Source: JADHMP01 sp964386915 (GTDB lineage Bacteria; Bacteroidota; Bacteroidia; Flavobacteriales; Flavobacteriaceae). Taken from it: 64,000 bases of DNA. How positions within the stretch are numbered: the stretch's first letter is position 1; every line of letters begins with the position of its first letter. Positions 42,695-51,564 of this stretch are shown here, piece after piece. The notes below the pieces were generated by a model. The model searched no databases. It saw only the letters and a program-made list of their open reading frames with translations, and was not told where the DNA came from. The stretch covers positions 27,013 to 91,012 of the forward strand of contig CAYLUQ010000009.1 in the NCBI GenBank assembly GCA_964386915.1. Reading direction: 5' to 3'. The translations under genes and the position numbers were made by a program.

Positions 42695-45523
42695 ATGGCT
42701 GCTCAAAAACGGCTCTTTTTATTGGATGCTTATGCCTTAATTTTTAGAGGCTATTACGCTTTTATCAAAAACCCCAGAATCAATTCTCAGGGCATGGACA
42801 CCTCGGCCATTATGGGTTTTATGAACTCCCTTTTGGATGTCATTAACCGTGAACACCCAGATCATTTGGCAGTGTGTTTTGACAAAGGAGGCTCAGTGGC
42901 ACGCACCGAACAATTTGCCGACTACAAAGCCAATCGAGACGAAACCCCCGAAGCCATTCAACTGGCAGTGCCCTACATTCATGATATTTTAAAGGCCATG
43001 AATATTCCCGTAATCGAAAAAGAAGGATTCGAAGCGGATGATATTATTGGCACGCTAGCTAAACAGGCCGAAAAAGAAGACTATCAAGTCTTTATGATGA
43101 CCCCCGACAAAGATTTTGCCCAGTTGGTTTCTGAAAACATTTTTATGTATCGACCGGCTAGAATGGGGAATGGAATTGAAATTTGGGGTGTACCCGAAGT
43201 GTGTGAAAAATTTGAAATTGAAAATCCCCTTCAGGTCATTGACTATTTAGGCATGATGGGAGATGCAGTAGACAATATTCCTGGGCTGCCCGGAGTGGGT
43301 GACAAAACGGCTAAAAAATTCCTTAAGCAATTTGGCAGCATGGAAGCCCTATTGGCCAACACCGATCAACTAAAAGGGAAATTAAAAGAAAACGTAGAGA
43401 CCCACAAAGAACAAGGCCTACTCTCCAAAGAATTGGCTCGTATCTTATTAGATGTTCCCGTGGTTTTTGATGCCGAACATTTTGAATTAAGCGACCCTGA
43501 TTTTGAAAAGGTCAACGCTTTGTTTGATGTGTTGGAATTTAGACGTATCAAGGAGCGCTTTGCCAAACTTTTTTCCACCGAAAATACGGATACTAAAGCT
43601 GCTCCAGAAGCCCCTAAAGAAGCTCCCAAAACACCAACTGCCGGACAACAATTTGATTTGTTTGCCGCACCGGGAAGCGGCCTTTCTGCCGAAGAAAAAC
43701 CCGCATTCTTAAGCGAAAAAGAAAGCTATCAACACCACTATCAACACGTGAACACTACCCGAGGACGGGCATTGTTGCTAGACAATTTATTGGCTCAAAA
43801 ACAGGTTTGCTTTGACACCGAAACCACCAGCCTCAAAAGCTTGGAAGCCGAATTGGTTGGCATTGCCTTTTCTTGGGCTCCGGGAACCGGCTATTACGTG
43901 TCCTTTCCAGAAGACCAACAGGAAACCAAAACCATACTTACTGAATTACTTCCCTTTTTTGAAAATCCATCTATTGAAAAAATAGGCCATAATTTAAAAT
44001 ATGATTTAAAAGTGTTGAGAAAATATGGGGTGCGAGTCTCTGGTCCTTTTTTTGACACCATGGTGGCCCATTATTTAATCAATCCCGATATGCGGCATAA
44101 TATGGATGTGTTGGCCGAAACCTATTTGAATTACAAGCCCCAATCCATCACCGAACTCATTGGAAAAAAAGGGGCTCATCAAGGCAGCATGCGAGACGTG
44201 CCTCTAGAAGAACAAACCGAATATGCCGTTGAAGATGCAGACATTACCTTGCAATTAAAAGAGCATTTTTTTACCGAAATGGGCACCTCCAAGACCCTTT
44301 CCCTCTACCAAGAGGTTGAACTGCCCCTAATGGAGGTACTCACTGAAATGGAAAGTGCTGGAATTGCTATAGACGTACCCTATTTAAACGAATTTTCAAA
44401 AACCCTCCTCACAGATATTGAAGCTTTGGAAAAAACCATTTTCGAAACAGCTGGAGAGACCTTTAATTTGGCTTCTCCCAAACAACTTGGGGTGATCCTT
44501 TTTGAAAAACTAAAATTGGTAGATAAACCAAAGAAAACCAAAACCGGACAATATTCAACCGCCGAAGATGTGCTGTCTTATTTGGCCAAAGAACACCCTA
44601 TTGTAGCGCAAATTTTGGATTGGCGTTCCTTACAAAAACTACACAACACCTATGTATCGGTTTTGCCTAAAGAAGTGAACCCCCATACGGGGAGAATTCA
44701 CACCGTTTACAATCAAGCGGTGGCAGCAACAGGAAGATTGAGTAGTAATAACCCCAATTTACAAAACATTCCCATTAGAACCCCAAGAGGGCAGCAAGTC
44801 AGAAAGGCCTTTATAGCAAAATCGGATGACTATGTTTTAATGGCGGCAGACTATTCTCAAATTGAACTGCGCATCATTGCGGCCTTGAGCCAAGATCCTG
44901 AAATGATTAAAGCGTTTTTAAACCAAGAAGATATTCATACAGCCACAGCAGCTAAAGTGTTTGACATAGCCCCTGAAGCCGTGACCCGAGCCCAACGAAG
45001 TCATGCCAAAACTGTGAATTTTGGTATCATTTATGGGGTTTCTGCCTTTGGATTGAGCCAACAAACCGACTTAAGCAGAAGTGAATCAAAAGACTTAATT
45101 GAAACCTATTATAAAACCTATCCCAAATTGCGAAGCTACATTCATGATCAAGTAGACTTTGCACGAGAACATGGCTATGTGGAAACTGTATTAGGAAGAA
45201 GGCGCTATTTACAAGATATTAATTCGCAAAATGCTGTGGTGCGCGGAGCTGCTGAACGCAATGCTGTGAATGCCCCCATTCAAGGGAGTGCTGCCGATAT
45301 TATTAAATTGGCCATGATAGCCATTCAGCAAAAACTCTCCCAAGAAAATTGGGAAGCCAAAATGCTCCTACAGGTGCATGATGAACTGGTTTTTGAAGTG
45401 CCTAAAACAGAATTAGATGCCCTGCAAAACATGGTAAAAGAGGCTATGGAAAATGCGTTTAGTTTAGAGGTGCCTTTAGTGGTGGATATTGGCGTAGGCC
45501 AAAATTGGCTCGAGGCCCACTAA
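42695..45523 (+). CDS. polA: DNA polymerase I
   Basis: This 942-residue protein has three domains. The 5'-nuclease (residues 1-300) has LLDAYALIFRGYYAF and GDAVDNIPGLPGVGDKTA. The 3'-5' exonuclease has FDTETTS, with Asp374 and Glu376 intact, so proofreading should be active. The polymerase has DYSQIELRIIAALS, RSHAKTVNFGIIYG and QVHDELVFE. It replaces RNA primers and fills repair gaps. It follows dxs by 34 bp. No terminator is clear before the ribosomal operon. Confidence 0.96.
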   Translation: MAAQKRLFLLDAYALIFRGYYAFIKNPRINSQGMDTSAIMGFMNSLLDVINREHPDHLAVCFDKGGSVARTEQFADYKANRDETPEAIQLAVPYIHDILKAMNIPVIEKEGFEADDIIGTLAKQAEKEDYQVFMMTPDKDFAQLVSENIFMYRPARMGNGIEIWGVPEVCEKFEIENPLQVIDYLGMMGDAVDNIPGLPGVGDKTAKKFLKQFGSMEALLANTDQLKGKLKENVETHKEQGLLSKELARILLDVPVVFDAEHFELSDPDFEKVNALFDVLEFRRIKERFAKLFSTENTDTKAAPEAPKEAPKTPTAGQQFDLFAAPGSGLSAEEKPAFLSEKESYQHHYQHVNTTRGRALLLDNLLAQKQVCFDTETTSLKSLEAELVGIAFSWAPGTGYYVSFPEDQQETKTILTELLPFFENPSIEKIGHNLKYDLKVLRKYGVRVSGPFFDTMVAHYLINPDMRHNMDVLAETYLNYKPQSITELIGKKGAHQGSMRDVPLEEQTEYAVEDADITLQLKEHFFTEMGTSKTLSLYQEVELPLMEVLTEMESAGIAIDVPYLNEFSKTLLTDIEALEKTIFETAGETFNLASPKQLGVILFEKLKLVDKPKKTKTGQYSTAEDVLSYLAKEHPIVAQILDWRSLQKLHNTYVSVLPKEVNPHTGRIHTVYNQAVAATGRLSSNNPNLQNIPIRTPRGQQVRKAFIAKSDDYVLMAADYSQIELRIIAALSQDPEMIKAFLNQEDIHTATAAKVFDIAPEAVTRAQRSHAKTVNFGIIYGVSAFGLSQQTDLSRSESKDLIETYYKTYPKLRSYIHDQVDFAREHGYVETVLGRRRYLQDINSQNAVVRGAAERNAVNAPIQGSAADIIKLAMIAIQQKLSQENWEAKMLLQVHDELVFEVPKTELDALQNMVKEAMENAFSLEVPLVVDIGVGQNWLEAH

Positions 45524-45571
45524 ACAGGTTGTTTTCTTTTTGGCAAAAAGCAGAAAAAAAACCCCTTAAAA

Positions 45572-45602
45572 TTTTACGAAAAAATATATAATTGTACATT
45601 TG
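45572..45602 (+). promoter_or_regulatory. Promoter of the rplM-rpsI(-rpsB-tsf) genes
   Basis: TTTT (45572-45575), a 19 bp spacer and TACATTTG (45595-45602) fit the Bacteroidota promoter with one mismatch in the -33 box. It lies 45 bp before the rplM start. Confidence 0.55.
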
Positions 45603-45647
45603 CAGCCCGTTAGTGGATTTTTATTGTCCAATTAAAGAACATGAATT

Positions 45648-46103
45648 GTGAATACATTGCGTTATAAAACTATTTCAGCTAATGCGTCAACCGTCAATAA
45701 AGAGTGGCTTTTAGTTGATGTAGAAGGCCTTCCCTTAGGAAGATCGGCTAGCCTTATTGCCAATTTTTTAAGAGGCAAACACAAAACCAATTATACTCCC
45801 CACGTTGATTGTGGTGACAATGTAATTGTTGTTAATGCTGATAAAATTTCCTTAAGTGGAAACAAATGGGACCAAAAAAAATATATTCGTCACACAGGCT
45901 ACCCTGGCGGACAACGTATTTTGAATGCTACTCAAGCTCACGCCAAAAACCCAACGCGAATTATGGAAACAGCTGTTAAAGGCATGCTTCCTAAAAATAA
46001 GCTAGGTGCAGAACTTTTTCGCAATTTGAAAGTATATGCAGATGCCAATCATCCGCATGAGGCACAAAATCCAAAAACAATCAACCTCACCGAATTATCA
46101 TAA
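45648..46103 (+). CDS. rplM: 50S ribosomal protein L13
   Basis: This 151-residue large-subunit protein binds 23S rRNA early in assembly. Motifs include LLVDVEGLPLGRSASLIA, YTPHVDCGDNVIVVNADK and the YIRHTGYPGG stretch. The start is GTG at 45648-45650, because the nearby ATG at 45641 is out of frame and runs into a stop; GTG yields the expected NTLRYKT N-terminus. Ten bases around it (GAATTGTGAA) recur exactly at the tsf start. rpsI follows by 3 bp, as in most bacteria. Confidence 0.95.
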   Translation: MNTLRYKTISANASTVNKEWLLVDVEGLPLGRSASLIANFLRGKHKTNYTPHVDCGDNVIVVNADKISLSGNKWDQKKYIRHTGYPGGQRILNATQAHAKNPTRIMETAVKGMLPKNKLGAELFRNLKVYADANHPHEAQNPKTINLTELS

Positions 46104-46106
46104 TCT

Positions 46107-46493
46107 ATGGAAGTTACACATACAATTGGTCGAAGAAAAACCTCAGTAGCCCGCATTTTTTTGCAAGACGGCAAAGGGGCCATTTCTGTGAACCAGAAAG
46201 ATTATAAAACTTATTTTCCCACCTCCACTTTACAATATAAAATTGAGCAGCCTTTTGCACTTACCAATACAACAGGTGCTTTTGATCTCAAAATCACCGT
46301 TAAAGGTGGTGGTGTGAATGGCCAAGCTGAAGCCGTTCGATTAGCAATTTCGAGAGCTTTGTGCCAACTCAATGAAGAACACCGTGCCGCGCTCAAGCCC
46401 GAAGGATTACTAACCCGTGATCCTAGAATGGTGGAACGAAAAAAATTCGGGCAAAAGAAAGCAAGAAAGAAATTTCAATTTTCTAAACGATAA
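46107..46493 (+). CDS. rpsI: 30S ribosomal protein S9
   Basis: This 128-residue small-subunit protein begins MEVTHTIGRRKTSVARI and ends KKARKKFQFSKR, the basic tail that reaches the P-site tRNA. The GGGVNGQAEAVRLAISRAL segment is the conserved core. It follows rplM by 3 bp. A 139 bp structured gap separates it from rpsB. Confidence 0.97.
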   Translation: MEVTHTIGRRKTSVARIFLQDGKGAISVNQKDYKTYFPTSTLQYKIEQPFALTNTTGAFDLKITVKGGGVNGQAEAVRLAISRALCQLNEEHRAALKPEGLLTRDPRMVERKKFGQKKARKKFQFSKR

Positions 46494-46499
46494 TTATTG

Positions 46500-46614
46500 G
46501 TTTTGCGTGAGCAAAACTCCGTTCATTTATTTATTAACCCGTTGTCTAAACCGCCAAGGCGGATGTTAGTTTAGCATCTAAACAAGCCTCAAAAGCTTGT
46601 TGCTACACTTTGAG
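46500..46614 (+). promoter_or_regulatory. Structured leader upstream of rpsB, candidate ribosomal-protein autoregulatory element
   Basis: Hairpins in order: GTTTTGC-gtga-GCAAAAC (46500-46517), CCGC-caag-GCGG (46551-46562), GTTTAG-cat-CTAAAC (46569-46583), AACAAGC/GCTTGTT (46581-46601). The loop bases CTCAAA (46588-46593) can pair with TTTGAG (46609-46614), making an H-type pseudoknot 19 bp before the rpsB ATG. The first hairpin could end rpsI transcription. Confidence 0.45.
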
Positions 46615-46632
46615 AACGTAAACTAAAACACT

Positions 46633-47499
46633 ATGACAAAAACAGACGTAAATGAGCTTCTACAAGCAGGAGTTCATTTTGGACACCTCACCCGCAAATG
46701 GAATCCCAACATGGCGCCCTATATCTATATGGAGCGCAATGGAATCCATATTTTCAATCTTTACAAAACGGTTGCCAAACTAGATGAAGCCAACAAAGCA
46801 TTAAGCAAATTGGCTGCTTCTGGTAGAAAAATTTTATTTGTAGCCACTAAAAAACAAGCCAAAGACATTGTGGCTGAATACGCTAAAAAAGTGAACATGC
46901 CCTATATCACTGAGCGTTGGCCCGGGGGCATGCTCACCAATTTTGTGACCATTAGAAAAGCCGTTAAAAAAATGGCATCTATTGATCGCATGAAAAAAGA
47001 CGGTACGTTTGAAACCCTTTCTAAAAAGGAACGTTTGCAAGTAGACAGATTACGTGCCAAGTTAGAGAAAAACTTAGGATCTATTTCTGAAATGACTCGT
47101 CTTCCTGGTGCCATCTTCATTGTAGATACCACCCGTGAGCACATTGCCGTTAAAGAGGCTCAAAAATTAAAAATTCCCGTATTTGCAATGGTAGATACGA
47201 ATTCTGATCCCAGAGCCATAGACTATGTGATTCCTTCTAACGACGATGCTTCAAAATCAATTAGTAAAATTTTAGGATTGGTTTCTGATGCTATTGCAGA
47301 AGGTTTGCAAACCCGAAAAAATGAAAAAGAAGGACTAGAAGCAGATGACGCAGAAGGAATGGCTGCTGACCATGCCGAATCAGAAACTGAAACTGTAGAA
47401 GCTCCAGCCAAAGAAACTGAAGCAACTACAACTGTTGCTGAAGCTGATCACGAAACAGAAGAAGAGGCAGGTTCTGAAGAAGTAAACGAAAAAGAATAA
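46633..47499 (+). CDS. rpsB: 30S ribosomal protein S2
   Basis: This small-subunit protein has 288 residues. The core carries LLQAGVHFGHLTRKWNPNM, GRKILFVATKKQA, ITERWPGGMLTN and PGAIFIVDTTREHIA. The tail after about residue 235 is highly acidic and repetitive (Glu/Ala/Thr-rich), longer than the E. coli protein. It lies after a structured leader, and tsf follows by 19 bp, the conserved bacterial order. Confidence 0.96.
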   Translation: MTKTDVNELLQAGVHFGHLTRKWNPNMAPYIYMERNGIHIFNLYKTVAKLDEANKALSKLAASGRKILFVATKKQAKDIVAEYAKKVNMPYITERWPGGMLTNFVTIRKAVKKMASIDRMKKDGTFETLSKKERLQVDRLRAKLEKNLGSISEMTRLPGAIFIVDTTREHIAVKEAQKLKIPVFAMVDTNSDPRAIDYVIPSNDDASKSISKILGLVSDAIAEGLQTRKNEKEGLEADDAEGMAADHAESETETVEAPAKETEATTTVAEADHETEEEAGSEEVNEKE

Positions 47500-47518
47500 C
47501 TACTAAAAAATTAGAATT

Positions 47519-48340
47519 GTGAAAATAACTGCATCAGAAGTAAACAAACTACGACAAGCCACCGGTGCCGGAATGATGGATTGTAAAAAAGCACTTGTAG
47601 AAGCAGAAGGTGATTTTGAAAAGGCGGTAGAAAACCTCAGAAAAAAAGGACAAAAAGTAGCCGCCAATCGTGCTGACAGAACCTCTTCTGAAGGGGCTGT
47701 TTTGGCCAAAGTAAACGCCGATCAAAATGCTGGAGTGCTCGTTTCTCTCAATTGCGAAACCGATTTTGTTGCCAAAAACGAGTCTTATTTGGAATTGGCC
47801 ACAAAACTCACCGATTTGGCCCTATCACACAACACCCTAGAGTCTTTTCTAGCCGCTCCGCTTGACGGGATGACAGTGAGTGAAAAACTCATTGAACAAA
47901 CCGGAATTATTGGAGAAAAAATAGAAATAGGAGGTTTTAAACGCGTAGAAGCTCCTTTTGTAGGGTCTTATATTCACGCCGGCAATAAGATTGCTACTTT
48001 AGTGGGCTTATCGGCTTCCGTTGACAAGTCTGCAGAAGTTGCTAAAAATGTAGCCATGCAAGCTGCCGCCATGAATCCTATAGCGCTTAATGAAGAAGGG
48101 GTTGATGCTAGCATTATTGAAAAAGAAATTGAAATTGCTAAAGATCAACTGCGCCAAGAAGGTAAACCAGAAGCCATGTTAGACAACATTGCCAAAGGAA
48201 AGCTGCAACGCTTCTTTAAAGACAACACGCTGATCAATCAGGCTTTTATTAAAGACAATAAATTGTCTGTAGCGCAATATGTAAAAGCCGAAGACGCTTC
48301 TTTAGAAGTGACCGGTTTTGAACGATTGGCTTTAGTCTAA
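47519..48340 (+). CDS. tsf: Elongation factor Ts
   Basis: This 273-residue nucleotide exchange factor for EF-Tu starts with the conserved KITASEVNKLRQATGAGMMDCKKAL and contains NCETDFVAKNE near residue 80. The start is GTG at 47519-47521 in the context GAATTGTGAA, identical to that of rplM. A strong terminator follows the stop, so it ends the ribosomal transcription unit. Confidence 0.96.
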   Translation: MKITASEVNKLRQATGAGMMDCKKALVEAEGDFEKAVENLRKKGQKVAANRADRTSSEGAVLAKVNADQNAGVLVSLNCETDFVAKNESYLELATKLTDLALSHNTLESFLAAPLDGMTVSEKLIEQTGIIGEKIEIGGFKRVEAPFVGSYIHAGNKIATLVGLSASVDKSAEVAKNVAMQAAAMNPIALNEEGVDASIIEKEIEIAKDQLRQEGKPEAMLDNIAKGKLQRFFKDNTLINQAFIKDNKLSVAQYVKAEDASLEVTGFERLALV

Positions 48341-48361
48341 AACAAACTGTTTTCAACAGTC

Positions 48362-48391
48362 AACCCGTTAGTTGTACTAACGGGTTTTTTT
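48362..48391 (+). terminator. Rho-independent terminator after tsf
   Basis: AACCCGTTAG and CTAACGGGTT form a perfect 10 bp stem with a 5-base loop (TTGTA), merging into a run of seven T. It lies 21 bp after the tsf stop. Confidence 0.92.
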
Positions 48392-48404
48392 ATACCTTTA
48401 ATTC

Positions 48405-48983
48405 ATGACACAAAACCTAGCACGTTGTTCTTGGTGCGTGGGTGATCCCCTTTATGAAAACTATCACGATAGTGAATGGGGAAAACCCCTCTTTGACGAT
48501 CAAAAACTTTTTGAATTTTTAATCCTAGAAACCTTTCAAGCTGGGTTAAGTTGGATTACGGTTTTGCGAAAACGCGAAAATTTTAGAGCTGCTTTTGACT
48601 TTTTTGACTGCCACAAAATGGCTTCATATGAGGCTCATAAGTTGAATGAACTCCTTCAAAACAAAGGTATTATTAGAAACCGATTAAAAATTGAAGCGGC
48701 AATTCATAACGCTAGAGCCTATCTTGAAACCCAAAAAAAGGAAGGAAGTTTTTCTAACTATATGTGGCAATTTGTAGAAGGAAAACCAATTGTGAATCAC
48801 TTTCAAAACCAAAATGAAATTCCGGCTTATACGCCTTTGGCCAGCACCATTAGCCATGATCTTAAACAAAGAGGGTTTAAATTTGTTGGGCCCACGGTGG
48901 TCTATGCCCATATGCAAGCCACTGGCATGGTGAATGACCACGTGGTGCATTGTTTTCGCCACCAAGAAGTACAACAGTTTTAG
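48405..48983 (+). CDS. tag: DNA-3-methyladenine glycosylase I
   Basis: This 192-residue base-excision enzyme removes 3-methyladenine from alkylated DNA. The N-terminus has CSWCVGDPLYENYHDSEWG, with zinc-type cysteines and the conserved aromatic-acidic motif, followed by FEFLILETFQAGLSWITVL. A helix-hairpin-helix region and C-terminal VNDHVVHCFRH with histidine/cysteine ligands complete the family pattern. Its 3' end overlaps the DUF3127 gene by 4 bp, convergent. Confidence 0.94.
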   Translation: MTQNLARCSWCVGDPLYENYHDSEWGKPLFDDQKLFEFLILETFQAGLSWITVLRKRENFRAAFDFFDCHKMASYEAHKLNELLQNKGIIRNRLKIEAAIHNARAYLETQKKEGSFSNYMWQFVEGKPIVNHFQNQNEIPAYTPLASTISHDLKQRGFKFVGPTVVYAHMQATGMVNDHVVHCFRHQEVQQF

Positions 48984-49351
48984 AACGGCAGGTCGTCGTC
49001 TACTTCATTGGCCTCATCATCGGCAGGTTGAAAAGCTTCGGGGGGTGGCATAGGGGGCATTTCACTAGAAGGATTTCCTTGTGCTTCAATGCGCCATCCT
49101 TGAATGGAGTTAAAATATTTTGTTTCTCCTTGAGGGTTCACCCACTCTCTTCCTCTCAAATTAATGCCAATCGTTACGGTTTGCCCTACCTGAAAGCTAT
49201 TCAAAAGATCGCATTTGTCTTGAATGAATTCTACTAAAATATGCTGTGGATATTGTTCTTCTGTGGTCACAACCACTTCTCGTTTGCGAAACCCGTTGTT
49301 GCCATAGGTTTTGGTTTCATCAATCCATTTAATTTTTCCTAAAATTTCCAT
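48980..49351 (-). CDS. DUF3127 family OB-fold-like protein with SSB-type C-terminal tip
   Basis: This 123-residue protein has a compact N-terminal domain of DUF3127 (residues 1-90; IKWIDETKTYGNNGFRKRE, TIGINLRGREW), followed by a proline-rich linker (95-108) and an acidic tail ending DDDLPF (118-123). That tail resembles the DDDIPF tip by which single-stranded DNA-binding proteins recruit repair enzymes. A nucleic-acid-binding role is therefore plausible but not established. An exact -7 element lies on the minus strand at 49373-49380. Confidence 0.82.
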   Translation of the reverse strand: MEILGKIKWIDETKTYGNNGFRKREVVVTTEEQYPQHILVEFIQDKCDLLNSFQVGQTVTIGINLRGREWVNPQGETKYFNSIQGWRIEAQGNPSSEMPPMPPPEAFQPADDEANEVDDDLPF

Positions 49352-49372
49352 AGTGAAGCACGCTTAATAGAA

Positions 49373-49380
49373 CAAAAATA
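49373..49380 (-). promoter_or_regulatory. -7 promoter element of the DUF3127 gene
   Basis: TATTTTTG on the minus strand is an exact TAnnTTTG match, 21 bp before the ATG. No matching -33 box is clear. Confidence 0.45.
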
Positions 49381-49470
49381 GCAAAACTTTTAGGGCTAAG
49401 AGACTCCCTGAGGGCTTTTTATCCAATTGTGTGAAATCCTTTATCTTCGTGTAAAACCAGCAATTGACTT

Positions 49471-50628
49471 TTGTTTAAGGGAATTAAAATAGGATTTAAA
49501 AACGGGTGGCTTTGGGCTGCCTTTGCCATAGTGGGATTTATTGTTTGGAACACCAATGTGCTTTTTCGTCAAATGCAGGCAGAAGAAAGACGCAAAATGG
49601 AGTTGTGGGCTATGGCGCAAGAAGAATCTATAGCCACTTCAACCTTAACCAATTTGACTTTTGAAATCTTGCAACAAACCAGTGGAAACCCCATGATTCA
49701 AGTGGATGAAAACGATCAAATTCTTCAGTTTCGAAACCTCAATTGGGATCCTAAAAAAGACGATTCGCTTGAATTAAAACAACTTTTAAAGCGTATAAAA
49801 AATGAAAATCCGCCTATTCTCATTCAATATAGAGATGAAGCGGGAGAGCTGCTCATCAATCAAAAGTTGTATTATGGAAATTCTGATCTGTTAAAAAAGT
49901 TGCAGTATTATCCACTAGCCTTATTACTCATTCTTTTCCTTTTTGGTGCGGTAGTCTATTTTGTTTTAAAAACAACCCAAATTGCAGAGCAAAATAGGTT
50001 GTGGGCCGCTATGGCAAAAGAAACTGCTCATCAAATTGGCACTCCCCTCACCTCCATTTTAGGATGGCTCACCTTGCTCAAAGAAAATGACCCTAAAGCC
50101 ATGGCCCTACTCGAAATAGAAAAAGATGTAGACCGGCTTAAAGTTATATCGGAGCGTTTTTCAAAAGTGGGCTCCTTGCCCGAATTAAAAAAAGAAGACC
50201 TTGTTGGGGTGGTGCACAAAACAGTGACCTATCTTAAAAAAAGAACGTCTGCCCAAGTTGAGTTTAAAACAACCTGGCCTTCCAATCCCATTATGCTTAA
50301 ACTCAATGAACAATTATTGAGTTGGACGCTGGAAAATCTAATCAAAAACGGAATTGATGCCATGAAAGGTAAAGGACAATTGGGTGTTTTGGTGCAATTA
50401 AACGGAGAGCAAGCAGAAATTGAAGTTTCAGACACTGGTTCAGGAATCTCTAAAGAACATTTTGCCAAGATTTTCAATCCTGGCTATTCAACCAAAAAAC
50501 GAGGTTGGGGGCTAGGGCTTTCTCTTGCTAAAAGGATTATTGTAGACTATCATCAAGGCAAAATAAGTGTCAAACAAACCGCTTTGGGTAAGGGAACAAC
50601 CTTTCAAATAATACTTCCGCTAAAATGA
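49471..50628 (+). CDS. Membrane-bound sensor histidine kinase
   Basis: This 385-residue kinase has two membrane helices (about 11-29 and 147-165) that flank a periplasmic sensor of roughly 115 residues. The phospho-acceptor is His187 in KETAHQIGTPLTS. A HATPase domain follows with ENLIKNGIDAM, DTGSGI and GWGLGLSLAK. No response regulator is adjacent, so it is an orphan here. The start is TTG at 49471, the only start ahead of the first helix. No known sensor domain was recognised. Confidence 0.85.
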   Translation: MFKGIKIGFKNGWLWAAFAIVGFIVWNTNVLFRQMQAEERRKMELWAMAQEESIATSTLTNLTFEILQQTSGNPMIQVDENDQILQFRNLNWDPKKDDSLELKQLLKRIKNENPPILIQYRDEAGELLINQKLYYGNSDLLKKLQYYPLALLLILFLFGAVVYFVLKTTQIAEQNRLWAAMAKETAHQIGTPLTSILGWLTLLKENDPKAMALLEIEKDVDRLKVISERFSKVGSLPELKKEDLVGVVHKTVTYLKKRTSAQVEFKTTWPSNPIMLKLNEQLLSWTLENLIKNGIDAMKGKGQLGVLVQLNGEQAEIEVSDTGSGISKEHFAKIFNPGYSTKKRGWGLGLSLAKRIIVDYHQGKISVKQTALGKGTTFQIILPLK

Positions 50629-50630
50629 GC

Positions 50631-51032
50631 TTATTCTAAACCTTGATAGGTTTGGGCAATGCTAGCAGCCGTTTCAGCTAATGCTTCAGGAGTGGTTGCT
50701 ACCTTAGATTGAAAGGTGGCATCCGCCATGGTTTGTAAAGGAATTAAATGCACATGAACATGGGGCACTTCCAAGCCAATGATGCTCATACCTACGCGCT
50801 GGCAAGGAATCGTTTTTCGAATGGCAAGGCCCACCTTTCGAGCAAAGTTCATGAGGTGTTGGTATTCTGCTTCTGATAAATCCAAAAACCGATCTTCTTC
50901 TCGTTTGGGCACGCATAAAGTATGCCCAATTTGATTGGGATTAATGTCTAAGAAGGCAAAGCAATGTTCGTTTTCCGCCACTTTATGACACGGAATTTCG
51001 CCTGCAATGATTTTTGAAAACAAACTAGCCAT
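50631..51032 (-). CDS. HIT family protein
   Basis: This 133-residue histidine-triad hydrolase has the H-x-H-x-H motif at His91, His93 and His95 (PHVHVHLIPL), plus the N-terminal IIAGEIPCHKV and LDINPNQIGHTLCVPK. Such proteins hydrolyse AMP-amidates or dinucleotide phosphates. The stop lies 1 bp before greA's stop-side neighbour; greA precedes it on the same strand by 1 bp, and that order is one I have seen in Bacteroidota. Confidence 0.93.
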   Translation of the reverse strand: MASLFSKIIAGEIPCHKVAENEHCFAFLDINPNQIGHTLCVPKREEDRFLDLSEAEYQHLMNFARKVGLAIRKTIPCQRVGMSIIGLEVPHVHVHLIPLQTMADATFQSKVATTPEALAETAASIAQTYQGLE

Positions 51033-51033
51033 G

Positions 51034-51510
51034 CTACCCTCTTGAGATGGAAACTATTTCTAAGGTAATGGTGCCATTAGGAACACTTATGGTAGCTTTA
51101 TCGCCCACTTCCTTGCCAAGCAAGCCTTTTCCAATGGGAGAGTCAACAGAGATTTTACCCGATTTTAAATCGGCTTCACTTTGGGCAACAAGGGTATATG
51201 TCATAGTAGCTCCATTGGCTACATTTTTTACTTTGACCGTAGACAAAACCAACACTTTAGAAGTATCTATTTCGGACTCATTAATGATACGAGCATTGGC
51301 CAAAACCTCTTCCATTTTTGAAATTTGCATTTCTAACATGCCCTGAGCTTCTTTGGCGGCATCATATTCGGCATTTTCACTTAAATCTCCTTTATCACGA
51401 GCTTCTGCAATGGCTTGTGAGGCTTTGGGACGTTCAACATCTTTAAGATGATTCAATTCATCTCTTAATTTTTTTAAGCCTTCTTCAGTGTAGTAGGATA
51501 CTTTACTCAT
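51034..51510 (-). CDS. greA: Transcription elongation factor GreA
   Basis: This 158-residue factor rescues backtracked RNA polymerase by stimulating transcript cleavage. The N-terminal coiled coil is rich in charged heptads (KLRDELNHLKDVERPKA), with the acidic tip region GDLSENAEYDAAKEAQ, and the C-terminal FKBP-like domain follows (SPIGKGLLGKEVGDKA). The HIT gene is next, 1 bp downstream. A promoter element with exact -7 box lies upstream. Confidence 0.96.
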   Translation of the reverse strand: MSKVSYYTEEGLKKLRDELNHLKDVERPKASQAIAEARDKGDLSENAEYDAAKEAQGMLEMQISKMEEVLANARIINESEIDTSKVLVLSTVKVKNVANGATMTYTLVAQSEADLKSGKISVDSPIGKGLLGKEVGDKATISVPNGTITLEIVSISRG

Positions 51511-51564
51511 AACTTTATCGTTTTAAAGAAAGGAAGGGCTTTTCCTTGCTCTGTAAATAGCTTA

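Noticed and set aside
45536..45550. Hairpin CTTTTT-ggc-AAAAAG after polA as a terminator
   Set aside because: The stem is almost purely A-T and no T-run follows; it is too weak to call.
47335..47495. Acidic repetitive tail of S2 as a separate small gene or frameshift
   Set aside because: It is in frame with the S2 core and ends in one stop; extended acidic S2 tails are known in Bacteroidota.
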